From positions 9,508-73,507 of the forward strand of contig CAZAZQ010000015.1 of the NCBI GenBank assembly GCA_964489705.1: DNA of 64,000 nt. Direction: 5' to 3'. Shown here in pieces: positions 54,501 through 61,721 of this stretch (position 1 is the first letter of the stretch; the number at the start of each line of letters is the position of its first letter). Below the pieces are notes generated by a model. The model did no database searches. It was not told the DNA's origin and saw nothing but the letters and a program-made list of their open reading frames with translations. The stretch is from CAZAZQ01 sp964489705 (GTDB taxonomy: Bacteria; Zixibacteria; MSB-5A5; GN15; FEB-12). Made by a program: the position numbers and the translations under genes.

Positions 54501-54637
54501 CGTGCCCGCAGACCGCCGAACAAATATGAGCCTATCTCCATCGAGCTGTCGGTCGTCTCGTTCGCCCAGCCGAAGGGTGAAGACAGAAAAACACTTACGA
54601 ATATGCCGATGATGATTCGTTGCCACACATGCTTCAT
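51515..54637 (-). CDS. large secreted BNR/Vps10-type beta-propeller protein
   Basis: 1040 residues from the ATG at 54637, chosen for GGAGG just upstream; an in-frame ATG at 54649 lies within that site. Signal peptide 1-25. At least ten BNR-type 'S/T-x-D-G-G-x-x-W' motifs are seen between residues about 60 and 720 (for example KTTDGGESW, KSTDGGKTW, YSKDGGKTF, QSTDQGESW, ITTDGGKSW, RTTDLGKTW), giving two sortilin/Vps10-like propellers. The last 300 residues hold a beta domain and a long helical pair rich in Lys and Glu. It belongs to the group often named 'glycosyl hydrolase, BNR repeat', but no glycosidase residues can be assigned. Confidence 0.9.
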   Translation of the reverse strand: MKHVWQRIIIGIFVSVFLSSPFGWANETTDSSMEIGSYLFGGLRARSIGPAVMGGRIAALDVVNDDPRIIYVGAASGGVWKSLNGGVTFTPIFDKYTQSIGAIAIDQKHPDTVWIGTGEPWVRNSVSVGTGIYKTTDGGESWTCMGLKDSEHIGKIVIDPRNSNTVYVAVLGHLWNANKERGLYKTTDGGKTWERILYVDENTGCADLAIDPQEPDIVYAAMWQFRRLPYHFTSGGPGSGLYKSTDGGKTWKRLENGLPEGELGRIAVAVAPSRPNIVYAFVESKETALYRSDDLGETFIKMNDMELLQIRPFYFSLLVVDPKDYKRVYKPGTVLNYSKDGGKTFGTSFSGGVHPDLHALWIDPNAPSHMLVGTDGGIYESFNYGNSWRFLNNLPVSQFYHVSCDTQKPYYVYGGLQDNGSWMGPSESPNGIGNKDWENIGAGDGIYVLVDPLDNDILYYDYQGGNVRRYHRTTHETKDITPFPDEDEPEYRFNWNTPIVLSPNNPKKLYLGAQFLFQSTDQGESWQKLSGDLTTDDPEKQRQKESGGLTIDNSTAENHCTIYTISESPLDSNIIWVGTDDGNVQITTDGGKSWENVVKHIKGLPPCTWCSCIEASRHSRTTAYATFDGHRTGDMKTYIYRTTDLGKTWEPLATDSVRGYAYVIREDLVNPNLLFVGTEFGLFISLDGGKHWAQFKENLPNVSVRDIALQAEESDLVLATHGRGIYIIDDITPLRHITPEVLASDLFIFPSAPTTITMPIFHQEFPGDDEFDGENPDDAAQITYYLKKRHMMGSFNIEIRNADGTLMKTLPAGKRRGINRVAWHMRMKPPKVAKSTALAPYALFGPAAPEGTYSVYLIKNEDTVTSTLELIPDPSLPYTAEERAFRREVVMKLYDMQEELAYVAAVISDMKDQALQRKDEIKKSSKLKKELTTFADKLDSLYATIAITKKQGMMKTILSGEKKLREKVVELYGAVITYGGKPTQSQLKRMTVLEREIEKAQDRFTALTEKELNKLNKKLSKAKLAPLTLLTREEFDKREQ

Positions 54638-54773
54638 AGTAACCTCCATATTAACCTCACAGTGTGCAAGTACGTAAAAGTATGGTGTAAGTTGCCCGGA
54701 AGGAAGGGAAACCGAAAAGAAAGTCGCGGTAAAAGAAGAGTTTTTAAGACAAAATAGCAGGCGTCATCCAGCA

Positions 54774-54808
54774 ATAAAAAAGTCACGTTGCGAATGGCAG
54801 CGTGACTT
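54774..54808 (-). terminator. terminator of the LolA-like gene
   Basis: AGTCACGTTGC (54781-54791) pairs with GCAGCGTGACT (54797-54807), 11 pairs with one G-U, followed on the minus strand by a run of T. Confidence 0.88.
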
Positions 54809-54837
54809 AAAAACGGAAATCGCTTCCGTCTTGGGCG

Positions 54838-55590
54838 TTATCCTTCCGGCATCTTGAAAAGGGAGTCGGCGACATCTACGTTGAGCTCGATTTTGTCGAT
54901 GACCTGTTGAGTGATGGTCTGCCCGCCGCTTTTGATTTCGATGGAGTGCGGGAGAATCAAGCCGTCCACCTTGCGATAGTCGCTCGGATAAATATCGACT
55001 TCAAATGCGTTGCCTTCCATTTCGCCGGTGATGGTCATTTTCATTTCCAGAAATGTGTCCGCATCGACGTAAATATGGGTCGTGAAATCACCATACAACG
55101 CTTTGACGGAATCGTTCTTGGGGGCGAGTTTGAGGTGGTAGACGCTGGTTCCTTCCACTTCTTCTTTCCCTACCAACTCCGCTTTGAATCCCATCTCCTT
55201 GTAGTCGACCAAGGGACCGTTGAAATTTGCTTGGTTCCTGAAGGTGGTGGCTTGAATGGGAGACATCACTTCCGCTTTACCGCCGCTTTGGGGGCTGATT
55301 TGCCAGGCGGTTTTGCCGTCGAAGGCTTGAACCACTTGAATACCCTGCACGGACACATCCACCCGAAAGAGATTCGGCGGTTTTTGCTGAACCGTGAAAG
55401 GGAACTCCATGCCTTGCATGAGAGTTCTGCCGATCATCTTTTTAGATTTGACGGCTGCCAGCTTTTCCTTTCCTCCGATTGCCTCAATACTTTTGGCGAT
55501 GACTTCGTCGGCGGTCATTGCCGAAGCGGGAACACTCCCCATTACAAGCATGAGGGCACAGGAGAGGACTGCCAAACTGATTCTTTTCAT
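54838..55590 (-). CDS. outer-membrane lipoprotein-sorting-like protein (LolA/LppX fold)
   Basis: 250 residues. A signal peptide (1-24, ending PASA) is followed by MTADEVIAKSIEAIGGKEKLAAVKS and an extended beta-rich region (FRVDVSVQGIQVVQAFDGKTAW in outline), as in the group of LolA-like proteins found outside the lipoprotein-sorting operon. The protein would be periplasmic and bind lipid or lipoprotein. The ligand is unknown. It stands alone between two terminators, so it has its own promoter within the 270 bases upstream. Confidence 0.85.
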   Translation of the reverse strand: MKRISLAVLSCALMLVMGSVPASAMTADEVIAKSIEAIGGKEKLAAVKSKKMIGRTLMQGMEFPFTVQQKPPNLFRVDVSVQGIQVVQAFDGKTAWQISPQSGGKAEVMSPIQATTFRNQANFNGPLVDYKEMGFKAELVGKEEVEGTSVYHLKLAPKNDSVKALYGDFTTHIYVDADTFLEMKMTITGEMEGNAFEVDIYPSDYRKVDGLILPHSIEIKSGGQTITQQVIDKIELNVDVADSLFKMPEG

Positions 55591-55949
55591 TATTCCTCCG
55601 TTATGGTGAAATGATACATAAATAACCGAGAGTTCATGATGATATGGTATGACTACCTTCTCTGAAATCTCTATTTTGACTTTTCATTATCCTTATCATT
55701 GACAACCTGTGGAAATTCTTCCCATAAATCAAGCTTTATCTTGTCTTTTTGCACCGGGGACGCTTGAGCGGTTCAACAGCATCTTCGGGCGCATGTTATA
55801 TATACCGGGTCGAAGGGAAATTGTTTCACAAGATTGCGAAAGCGATGGGCTGAATTTTTCGCAAAAATAAGGCACGCCATATTCTTCGCTATGGCGTGCC
55901 GATGAAATTTGCCTGATGAGGTTGCTCGGTGGTGTTTTTTTCTTTCCGG
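55591..55949. other. gene-free stretch
   Basis: About 360 bases. The left part must hold the promoter of the LolA-like gene, although no strong consensus stands out. The right part holds the terminator at 55861-55900. Confidence 0.5.
55861..55900 (-). terminator. terminator after the cysteine-rich peptide gene
   Basis: GGCACGCCATA (55871-55881) and TATGGCGTGCC (55890-55900) pair perfectly over 11 bases; TTATTTTTG follows on the minus strand. Confidence 0.9.
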
Positions 55950-56141
55950 TTACGGTCCGAAAGGCGGACACGGACGGCACTCGTCCCAGCAGACTATCGG
56001 CGGGGTCGAGGTACAAACGCGTACCCAGCAGCAGTTGGCAGCCGTCGTCGTCGGGGTCGAAACGATGGTAAACGCACCGGCAAAGAGGACGATAAAGGCA
56101 AAGAGCAGCACCAGGACTTTGATGTTTCGCAACACCGTCAT
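55950..56141 (-). CDS. small exported cysteine-rich peptide
   Basis: 63 residues. A clear signal or membrane segment (about 8-27) with a likely cleavage after TTAA is followed by a mature part of about 27 residues with six cysteines (NCCWVRVC, VCWDECRPC) and a Pro-rich end. Its ATG overlaps the stop of the thioredoxin-like gene by four bases (ATGA), so the two are made together, and GGAGGTGATG lies at its start. I do not know a family for it; the layout recalls the small exported peptides paired with TlpA-like proteins in Bacteroidetes. It could be a disulfide-rich signal, toxin or redox-active peptide. Confidence 0.7.
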   Translation of the reverse strand: MTVLRNIKVLVLLFAFIVLFAGAFTIVSTPTTTAANCCWVRVCTSTPPIVCWDECRPCPPFGP

Positions 56142-56734
56142 TTTCCATCACCTCCTTTCACAGTTAAAGAGTCAAATCGAACTAAAGCAGCACGTATGCT
56201 GTCTTTTTGCATTTCTTGCAGGGTTCCATACCACGCCTCCTGTATCACCCCTTCCGGGGTGATAAGGACTGTCTGGGGAAGAATGTGCCTCTTGTACTTG
56301 TCTATCAAAACATCGTCCCGGAAGCAGACGACGGGGAATCGAACGTTATGTTCTTGTACGACCGTTTTGGCTTCCTCCGGGCTGTCGGGGCAGACGCCGA
56401 CCATTCGGAGGGCGGTATGGTAGCGAACGAAGAGAGAATCCCAGAAGGGAAAGTTGTCGTCGCACGCCGAGCACGACGCCGAAAACCAGACCATCAACGT
56501 GTAGGGTTCCTTCGGAGCGTAACGGAGCCGGAAGGGTTTGCCGTTGAGGTCGGTCGTGGTAAAGGAAGGAACGCGGTCTGAAGGAGCAAGAGGATGATAT
56601 GCGCTTGAGGAGGTGCGGATGATTTCCCGAAGCTCGCTATTGCGACGCACCAGATAGAGAATCTCAACCCCCATGAGCACGATTATCGCACTCAAGAGAA
56701 TAGTCAACCAATGTTTGCGAACATGCTCTCCCAC
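56138..56734 (-). CDS. membrane-anchored thioredoxin-like protein (TlpA/redoxin type)
   Basis: 198 residues from a GTG at 56734 preceded by AAAGGAG; a TTG at 56758 would add eight residues without a good site. One N-terminal membrane helix (about 10-28), then an AhpC/TSA-redoxin fold: VPSFTTTDLNGKPF, the active pair in FSASCSACDDNFPFW (CxxC spacing) and PQTVLITPEGVI with the cis-proline. The fold should face the periplasm and reduce or form disulfides. The downstream six-cysteine peptide, translated from an overlapping start, is its obvious candidate substrate. Confidence 0.85.
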   Translation of the reverse strand: MGEHVRKHWLTILLSAIIVLMGVEILYLVRRNSELREIIRTSSSAYHPLAPSDRVPSFTTTDLNGKPFRLRYAPKEPYTLMVWFSASCSACDDNFPFWDSLFVRYHTALRMVGVCPDSPEEAKTVVQEHNVRFPVVCFRDDVLIDKYKRHILPQTVLITPEGVIQEAWYGTLQEMQKDSIRAALVRFDSLTVKGGDGK

Positions 56735-57126
56735 TTCGCTCCTTTTCCCGTCCTCCAAACGGTTTCGGCTCGCACTGTGGTTGCGCTTTCCCTAAGTTGT
56801 CGCTTGTGCCGAGAATTGTTTGTGAAATTGCTTCTTCATTGATAGGAAAAGGGAGGCGGTTGTCAAGCTGTTTTATTTTTTCTTTCGAGTAGCATAGCAT
56901 TGTTGTTGAACTTTGAAAGCGACCGTCAGGGGAGCGGGGCCGGTGGGCATATTGACCTTTTGATGAGGGTGTGAATGTGAAAAAAGGCAGGCTTTGGGTT
57001 TTATGTTTTTCGGCTTCACGTTCCGAGTAGGTCTGCATAAAGTTGCGGAAAATGAGCAAAGAAATTACTTAAACACTTGATTTATGAAAGGCATTGCCGA
57101 TATTATTATAAATCGGATGGTAGATT
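56735..57126. other. divergent intergenic region
   Basis: About 390 bases between divergently transcribed genes. It holds the promoter of the NtrC-type gene (57077-57106). The start signals of the thioredoxin-like gene must lie in the left half but I cannot place them. No RNA gene or repeat is seen. Confidence 0.5.
57077..57106 (+). promoter_or_regulatory. promoter of the NtrC-type regulator
   Basis: TTGATT (57077-57082) and TATTAT (57101-57106) are 18 bases apart; the ATG follows 20 bases later. Confidence 0.5.
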
Positions 57127-58572
57127 ATGGCTGAAGAAAAAGTGAAAATACTGGTTATCGACGACGATCCGAAAGTGTCCTGGCTGCTTTCGGAAGGGCT
57201 CTCGTCGAAATACGATTTTGTCTCCGCCCGCGACGGTTTCGAAGGGTTGCAGATGGTTTCGACCGAGAAGCCGGATTTGATTCTTTTGGATATCAAAATG
57301 CCGGGGATGAACGGTATTGAAGTACTCGAAAAGCTGAACAAGCTGGAAAGCCGCCCCGAAGTCATTATGGTTTCCGGGCATGGCGATACCCCGCTGGTGG
57401 TCAAGTCAGTGCAGTTGGGGGCGGCGGAGTTCGTCAATAAACCGTTCGATATTCAGGAACTTGATATTCATATAGAAGGGGTTCTGGAACGCAAGCAGCT
57501 CAAACGGCAGGTCAAGGAGTTGCGTGCCGAGTTGGAGGCGAAGAGCGGCCAGACCACTTTTGTCGGCGATTCTCAAGCGATGCAAAAGGTCAAAGAAATC
57601 ATCGAGCAAGTTGCCGATTCCGACCTGACGGTGCTCATTCGAGGAGAGTCAGGGACGGGGAAAGAGATTGCGGCGCGTTTGCTGCACCAGCTTTCCAGCC
57701 GGAGGAAAAAGCCGTTTGTGAAAGTCAACTGTGCCGCCATCCCACGTGACTTGTTGGAAGCCGAATTGTTCGGCTATGAAAAGGGAGCCTTTACCGGTGC
57801 TCACAAAACCAAGCAGGGGCGCTTTGAAGTTGCGGAAAAAGGGACAATTTTCTTGGACGAAATCGGTGATTTGTCCCTTGAACTTCAGTCGAAGCTGTTG
57901 CAGGTGTTGGAGCAGCAAGAATTTGTGCGGGTGGGCGGGATTCATACTATCCACGTCGACGTCCGGATAATTTGCGCCACCAACCGGAACTTGGAGCAAG
58001 CAATTCAACAGCAAGGCTTTCGGGATGACTTGTTCTATCGTTTGAATGAGATTACCCTCTATTTACCGCCACTGCGGGAACGACCGGAAGATATTCCGTT
58101 GTTGGTCAATCACTTTATTGAAAAGTACAACAAGGCATACAATAAAGAATTTTCCGCTTTGTCTCCTGAGGTCATCAACGAGTTAATGCGTTTCCCCTGG
58201 CCCGGTAATGTGCGCCAGCTTGAGAATATGATAAAGCAGGTAGTCGTGCGGGGAGACGAGTCGATTATTTTGGAGCTGATTCGTTCCGCTTCCGTCCAGC
58301 CTTCGGTTCCAGCGGCGGTTGGGGTGGGCGGCGGTGCCATCCCCGGGCAAACCGCTTCTTCCTACGATTTCACACCTGCCCAGGAACCGGAAGGATACTC
58401 ACTCAAGGCTCGGATTGGAAAGAAGATAGCTGAAGAAGAGAAAAAACTCATTTCCGAAGTGTTAACCAAAACGAATTGGAACCGCAGAAAAGCGGCGGAG
58501 CTCTTGGAAATCAGCTACCGCTCCCTCTTGTACAAGATTAAGGACTACAATCTTGATACTTCGAAAGAGTAA
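57127..58572 (+). CDS. sigma-54-dependent response regulator (NtrC family)
   Basis: 481 residues. Receiver domain 5-120 with D12-D13, acceptor D55 (LLLDIKMP) and NKPFD; AAA+ domain about 140-380 with Walker A GESGTGKE, the sigma-54 contact motif GAFTGA intact, and Walker B FLDEIGDL; then a Ser/Gly-rich linker and a Fis-type helix-turn-helix at about 440-475 (RRKAAELLEISYRSLLYKI in outline). It should activate sigma-54 promoters when phosphorylated. Its kinase is not adjacent. A good terminator follows. Confidence 0.95.
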   Translation: MAEEKVKILVIDDDPKVSWLLSEGLSSKYDFVSARDGFEGLQMVSTEKPDLILLDIKMPGMNGIEVLEKLNKLESRPEVIMVSGHGDTPLVVKSVQLGAAEFVNKPFDIQELDIHIEGVLERKQLKRQVKELRAELEAKSGQTTFVGDSQAMQKVKEIIEQVADSDLTVLIRGESGTGKEIAARLLHQLSSRRKKPFVKVNCAAIPRDLLEAELFGYEKGAFTGAHKTKQGRFEVAEKGTIFLDEIGDLSLELQSKLLQVLEQQEFVRVGGIHTIHVDVRIICATNRNLEQAIQQQGFRDDLFYRLNEITLYLPPLRERPEDIPLLVNHFIEKYNKAYNKEFSALSPEVINELMRFPWPGNVRQLENMIKQVVVRGDESIILELIRSASVQPSVPAAVGVGGGAIPGQTASSYDFTPAQEPEGYSLKARIGKKIAEEEKKLISEVLTKTNWNRRKAAELLEISYRSLLYKIKDYNLDTSKE

Positions 58573-58620
58573 ATCTGAACGGATTATAATACAATAGCAA
58601 AAAAGTAGCATAAAATATGC

Positions 58621-58652
58621 AAGAAGCTGCCTATAGGGGAGCTTCTTTTTGT
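58621..58652 (+). terminator. terminator of the NtrC-type gene
   Basis: AAGAAGCT (58621-58628) pairs with AGCTTCTT (58640-58647), with inner GCC/GGG pairing and a T-run. Confidence 0.85.
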
Positions 58653-58835
58653 TTGACGAACTTACCCGTTCAAACCGCTTCGTTTTCTTAGTTTCTTATA
58701 TTTCAATAACATAGATGTTTTCTGTCGCCTATGAAGGGGAGGAGGAAGAAGAAAATATTTCCTTTTTTTGCCACAATCTGTCGTTATGGAACGACAATTG
58801 CTGATTAATTGTTGAACACAGAAAGTGGGTATACG

Positions 58836-59279
58836 ATGAACAATCTTCGAGTAAGTGCAACAGTGAACAACTCCTTTTTCGACCATGCGGTGCTTGAGTT
58901 GAAAAGGGCGGAGCGGTATCAGCTTTTTGTTTCGTTGATTGTGCTTGATCTGTCATTCGTTTCCCGGTTGCAAGCCGATGAGTCTTCCAAATACCTCAAC
59001 GAGCTGCTTCAGGTAGTGGAGAAAAATACCCGTATCTTCGACAACGTTTCGATGGTGTCGAAAGAAAAGCTGGTTTTGCTTCTCCCGGAAACGACGCGCC
59101 AAGGAGCGGAAATGGCGGCACGGAGGCTGCGGGAACTTATTCGGAGAAGCCTCTCGGAGTTGTCGCACCGTCAAATCGACGAGACGATTCCTCTGGAGAT
59201 GGCGTCGTACCCCGATGCTGCGGGAGCCAAGCCACTATCAGACTTTTTGGAGGAATTGGTAGCGCAAAGTAAGAATTAA
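58836..59279 (+). CDS. degenerate GGDEF-like domain protein
   Basis: 147 residues. The pattern of a GGDEF domain can be followed: FFDHAVLELKRAERYQLFVSLIVLDL (entry helix and first strand), then the region where GGDEF should lie reads VSKEKLVLLLPETTRQGAEMAARRLRELI. The signature is therefore lost (SKEKL in place of GGDEF), so no cyclase activity is expected; it may bind a partner or nucleotide. I chose the ATG at 58836; a TTG at 58809 is an alternative. It is isolated between two terminators. Confidence 0.65.
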   Translation: MNNLRVSATVNNSFFDHAVLELKRAERYQLFVSLIVLDLSFVSRLQADESSKYLNELLQVVEKNTRIFDNVSMVSKEKLVLLLPETTRQGAEMAARRLRELIRRSLSELSHRQIDETIPLEMASYPDAAGAKPLSDFLEELVAQSKN

Positions 59280-59312
59280 GTACCCCTGCTTTCTATACCT
59301 CCCCTTCCTAAT

Positions 59313-59357
59313 AGAAGATCGTCCATCCCCTCCGGACGATCTTCTCTTTTTTTTTTT
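59313..59357 (+). terminator. strong intrinsic terminator
   Basis: AGAAGATCGTCC (59313-59324) and GGACGATCTTCT (59334-59345) pair perfectly over 12 bases, followed by C and eleven T. Confidence 0.95.
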
Positions 59358-59711
59358 CGCGCGAATATTTTGGGACACTGCCTGGGGAACAGAGATGTTC
59401 CCCGTACCATCGGGAATACCCGACGGGTGACTTATTTCTCTGTTGATCGGAAAGGGTTCGTTGGGCAGCTCTCGAAAGAGACCTGCCGAAAGTTGAGAAA
59501 ACAGCAGGTCCGCCCCAGACCGTACCTAAAACTTGTTGCAATTAGACTCTGACAGAAGGAAAGAATGGCACGTCTGTTCCAGATGTTCCCTACAACTAAA
59601 GTAAAACACTCTTAAGGTGCCACCGCAAGTGGTGGGGCATAGCCTTAGCCGTTTTATCATCTCATGTGAGTACTGTCACCTCTCGTTAACCTAGTAAGAC
59701 AACCTTTGGCG
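59358..59711 (+). other. structured gene-free stretch between two terminators
   Basis: No convincing gene is seen. Several short perfect hairpins occur on the plus strand: GGGGAACA-GAGA-TGTTCCCC (59384-59403), CGGG-AATA-CCCG (59411-59422), ACCTGC with GCAGGT (59481-59509 region) and CCACC-GCAAGT-GGTGG (59620-59635). It is closed by a further plus-strand terminator at 59712-59745. It could encode a structured RNA or be remains of a mobile element; part of it recurs at the right window edge. Confidence 0.4.
59491..59535 (+). repeat. dispersed repeat, copy 1
   Basis: This 45-base stretch (AGTTGAGAAAACAGCAGGTC, then CCAGACCGT, then TAAAACTTG) matches the reverse complement of 63951-63999 with a few differences and small length changes. 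Both copies keep GGTC and GACC facing each other. Confidence 0.65.
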
Positions 59712-59745
59712 CCGTCAGGAATCCTTTCCTGACGGTTGTTTTTCT
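59712..59745 (+). terminator. second intrinsic terminator
   Basis: CCGTCAGGAA (59712-59721) pairs with TTCCTGACGG (59726-59735), followed by TTGTTTTTCTT. It ends whatever transcript arises in the preceding 350 bases. Confidence 0.88.
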
Positions 59746-59818
59746 TCACCTCAAAGAAAACCGGCAGGCATCAAAAGCGACATCTGCCGGATAACTAACT
59801 GTCCTTCGTAAGATAATC

Positions 59819-60631
59819 TTACTTATCGCTGCCCAAAATAATCGGCAGACTCCCGGCATCGTTTCCGATAATGACAACCTTGGTGTTGGGAGACTCCGCA
59901 ATTTTCAACGTCGCCTCGATTCCTTTCCATTTCAACAGCGACGGCGTTATCCCCTGACTGACAATTTTTTGGAAATCAGCGATTCCTTTTGCCTCAATCC
60001 GTTTGCGTTCCGCCTCCAATCTCTCCTTCTCAATGGTAAACTGCATCCGCTGCGCTTCTTGATCGGCGGTTAATTTGAAGTTAATCGCCTTGGAAATCTC
60101 GGGTGGAATCTGCACATCCCGAATCAAAACATTCTCGATGTTGATATACTTGTTCCGCATCGCTTCTTGGAGGGCTTTGACAATCTCGTTGGCAATCTCC
60201 TCCCGCTTGGTGGAGTAGATTTCCTCGGGAGTGTAACGCCCCGCAATCGTCCGAGCAATTCCTCGCACCGTCGGCGCCACCGCCACGTTGTAGTAATCCG
60301 GTCCGATCGTCACCTGCAAAGAATCGAGCTTGTTCACTTCGGGCCGGTAGAGAATGGAAACGTCCATGCGGATAGTCGCGCCGTCGGAGGAGAGCACCGT
60401 CAGGTTTTCTTTGCGCTCTTGGAGCTGCACTTTGTAGACGAACATGCTGTTCCACGGCAAATGCCACACGAATCCTTCGGGGTAAATCTTCCCGAATTCC
60501 GTGCCTTTGCCGAATTTGTAGTAAAACACTCCCCGATGTCCCGACGGGATCTGCGTCCCGCACCCGACCGCCCCCAAAGCGAAAACCGCGATGAGAACAA
60601 ACGGTAAAAACTTATGGTGTTTCTTGGACAT
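59819..60631 (-). CDS. SPFH/prohibitin-like lipoprotein
   Basis: 270 residues from the ATG at 60631, preceded by GGAGG; an in-frame start at 60670 is less likely. The first 24 residues end in LGAVGCG, which looks like a lipoprotein signal, unusual for a family normally held by a transmembrane helix. The SPFH domain covers about 25-200 (IPSGHRGVFYYKFG, LSSDGATIRMDVSILYRP in pieces, VRDVQIPPEI-like), followed by a helical Glu/Arg/Lys stretch (about 205-240). Such proteins form membrane rings or scaffold domains. It is downstream of another lipoprotein gene on the same strand. Confidence 0.85.
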   Translation of the reverse strand: MSKKHHKFLPFVLIAVFALGAVGCGTQIPSGHRGVFYYKFGKGTEFGKIYPEGFVWHLPWNSMFVYKVQLQERKENLTVLSSDGATIRMDVSILYRPEVNKLDSLQVTIGPDYYNVAVAPTVRGIARTIAGRYTPEEIYSTKREEIANEIVKALQEAMRNKYINIENVLIRDVQIPPEISKAINFKLTADQEAQRMQFTIEKERLEAERKRIEAKGIADFQKIVSQGITPSLLKWKGIEATLKIAESPNTKVVIIGNDAGSLPIILGSDK

Positions 60632-60723
60632 ACGACCTCCAGTTTTGTAGTTTCCTTTGGTATTTTTCAAAAAGGTACTTGCGGCTGGAGTCGATATTCA
60701 ACAAAAACAATTCTTTTTAGTCG

Positions 60724-61707
60724 TCAGGGGGAAACCACCCGATACGGGACTCCCCATCCGTACCAATTCAGCCCCATGGTATCGGGAGGAGTGCCGCCGG
60801 GAATGGGAAACCGCCGGTATTCCTGAAGGAAAATGACCTCCCACTGCGCCGGATTTTGCGCCGCGGTCTTCAGCCCTCCGGCATAGCTGCCACTGTCGGG
60901 GCGATTCATGACATAGGTACGGTATCCCTCGTCGGTAAGAGCGGAATAAAGGAGGTAATAAGAACGATTTTCAACTCGCCAAACGTCGAACGAAACGCTG
61001 TCACCCCGGCTTATCACGCCGATGTTGGCAAGTTTGAGATATTGGAAGGTGCTCTCTCCCGCCCGCCGGATGACTTTCTCTTGGGGAACTCCGCCGGTGG
61101 TATCGATTATGGTATCGAAGGTAAAGTAATGGAAATTATCGTAGACCAAAGCGTCCCCCCGGAACGTGGTATCATGTTCCGGCGTCACCAGCACCCGCAC
61201 CGTGTCGCCGGGAAAGCCGAGATTGCAGCCGTACAGCTTCCACCCAAAGTAATCACGCCAATCTTCACCGAGCTTGAGAAAGTAAGCATACCGAGAGATG
61301 CCGCGGGCGATTTCCCTCTCCGTCGTATCCGTTCCGGCAACGCGGCGGGTTCGGAGGTAGAAGATATCATCGATGGCAACTTCCGCATCGCTGAAAACAC
61401 CGAGGTTGGGGAACTCTTTCATCGTGGACAAGGAGTCGGCAAAAATCTGTATCCGTCGTTTCACCGAGTCGACGAAAATCCAATGATATGCCCCTTCATC
61501 GAGAGGAATAACGAATGAATCGGCGGTAAACAAACCATCGGTGCGGAAGAGCTGCCGGGCATCGGGAGAATTGTTCAAATATTGCAGGATGGCTTCTTCG
61601 TGGGAATACCGATAGACCGGCTCTTCCTTGCGGCATCCCAAACCTCCTAAAGCTTCCAACAAGAGTGCAACCGACGCCAAAGATATGAGGAAATTTCTTG
61701 ATTTCAT
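60724..61707 (-). CDS. lipoprotein of unknown function
   Basis: 327 residues. The signal ends in LGGLGCRKEE, a convincing lipobox with the cysteine near residue 25. The mature part is rich in aromatic residues and acidic turns (EGAYHWIFVDSVKRRI, YDNFHYFTFD) and looks mostly beta. No known family is recognised. It lies 15 bases upstream of uvrB's end on the same strand, so it may be co-transcribed with uvrB, and 92 bases before the SPFH gene. Confidence 0.75.
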   Translation of the reverse strand: MKSRNFLISLASVALLLEALGGLGCRKEEPVYRYSHEEAILQYLNNSPDARQLFRTDGLFTADSFVIPLDEGAYHWIFVDSVKRRIQIFADSLSTMKEFPNLGVFSDAEVAIDDIFYLRTRRVAGTDTTEREIARGISRYAYFLKLGEDWRDYFGWKLYGCNLGFPGDTVRVLVTPEHDTTFRGDALVYDNFHYFTFDTIIDTTGGVPQEKVIRRAGESTFQYLKLANIGVISRGDSVSFDVWRVENRSYYLLYSALTDEGYRTYVMNRPDSGSYAGGLKTAAQNPAQWEVIFLQEYRRFPIPGGTPPDTMGLNWYGWGVPYRVVSP

Positions 61708-61721
61708 AATATCACACTGCC

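Noticed and set aside
59600..59720. Cyclic-di-GMP riboswitch or tmRNA in the structured stretch
   Set aside because: The CCACC-GCAAGT-GGTGG hairpin looked suggestive, but the conserved sequence blocks of these RNAs are missing and there is no tRNA-like end.
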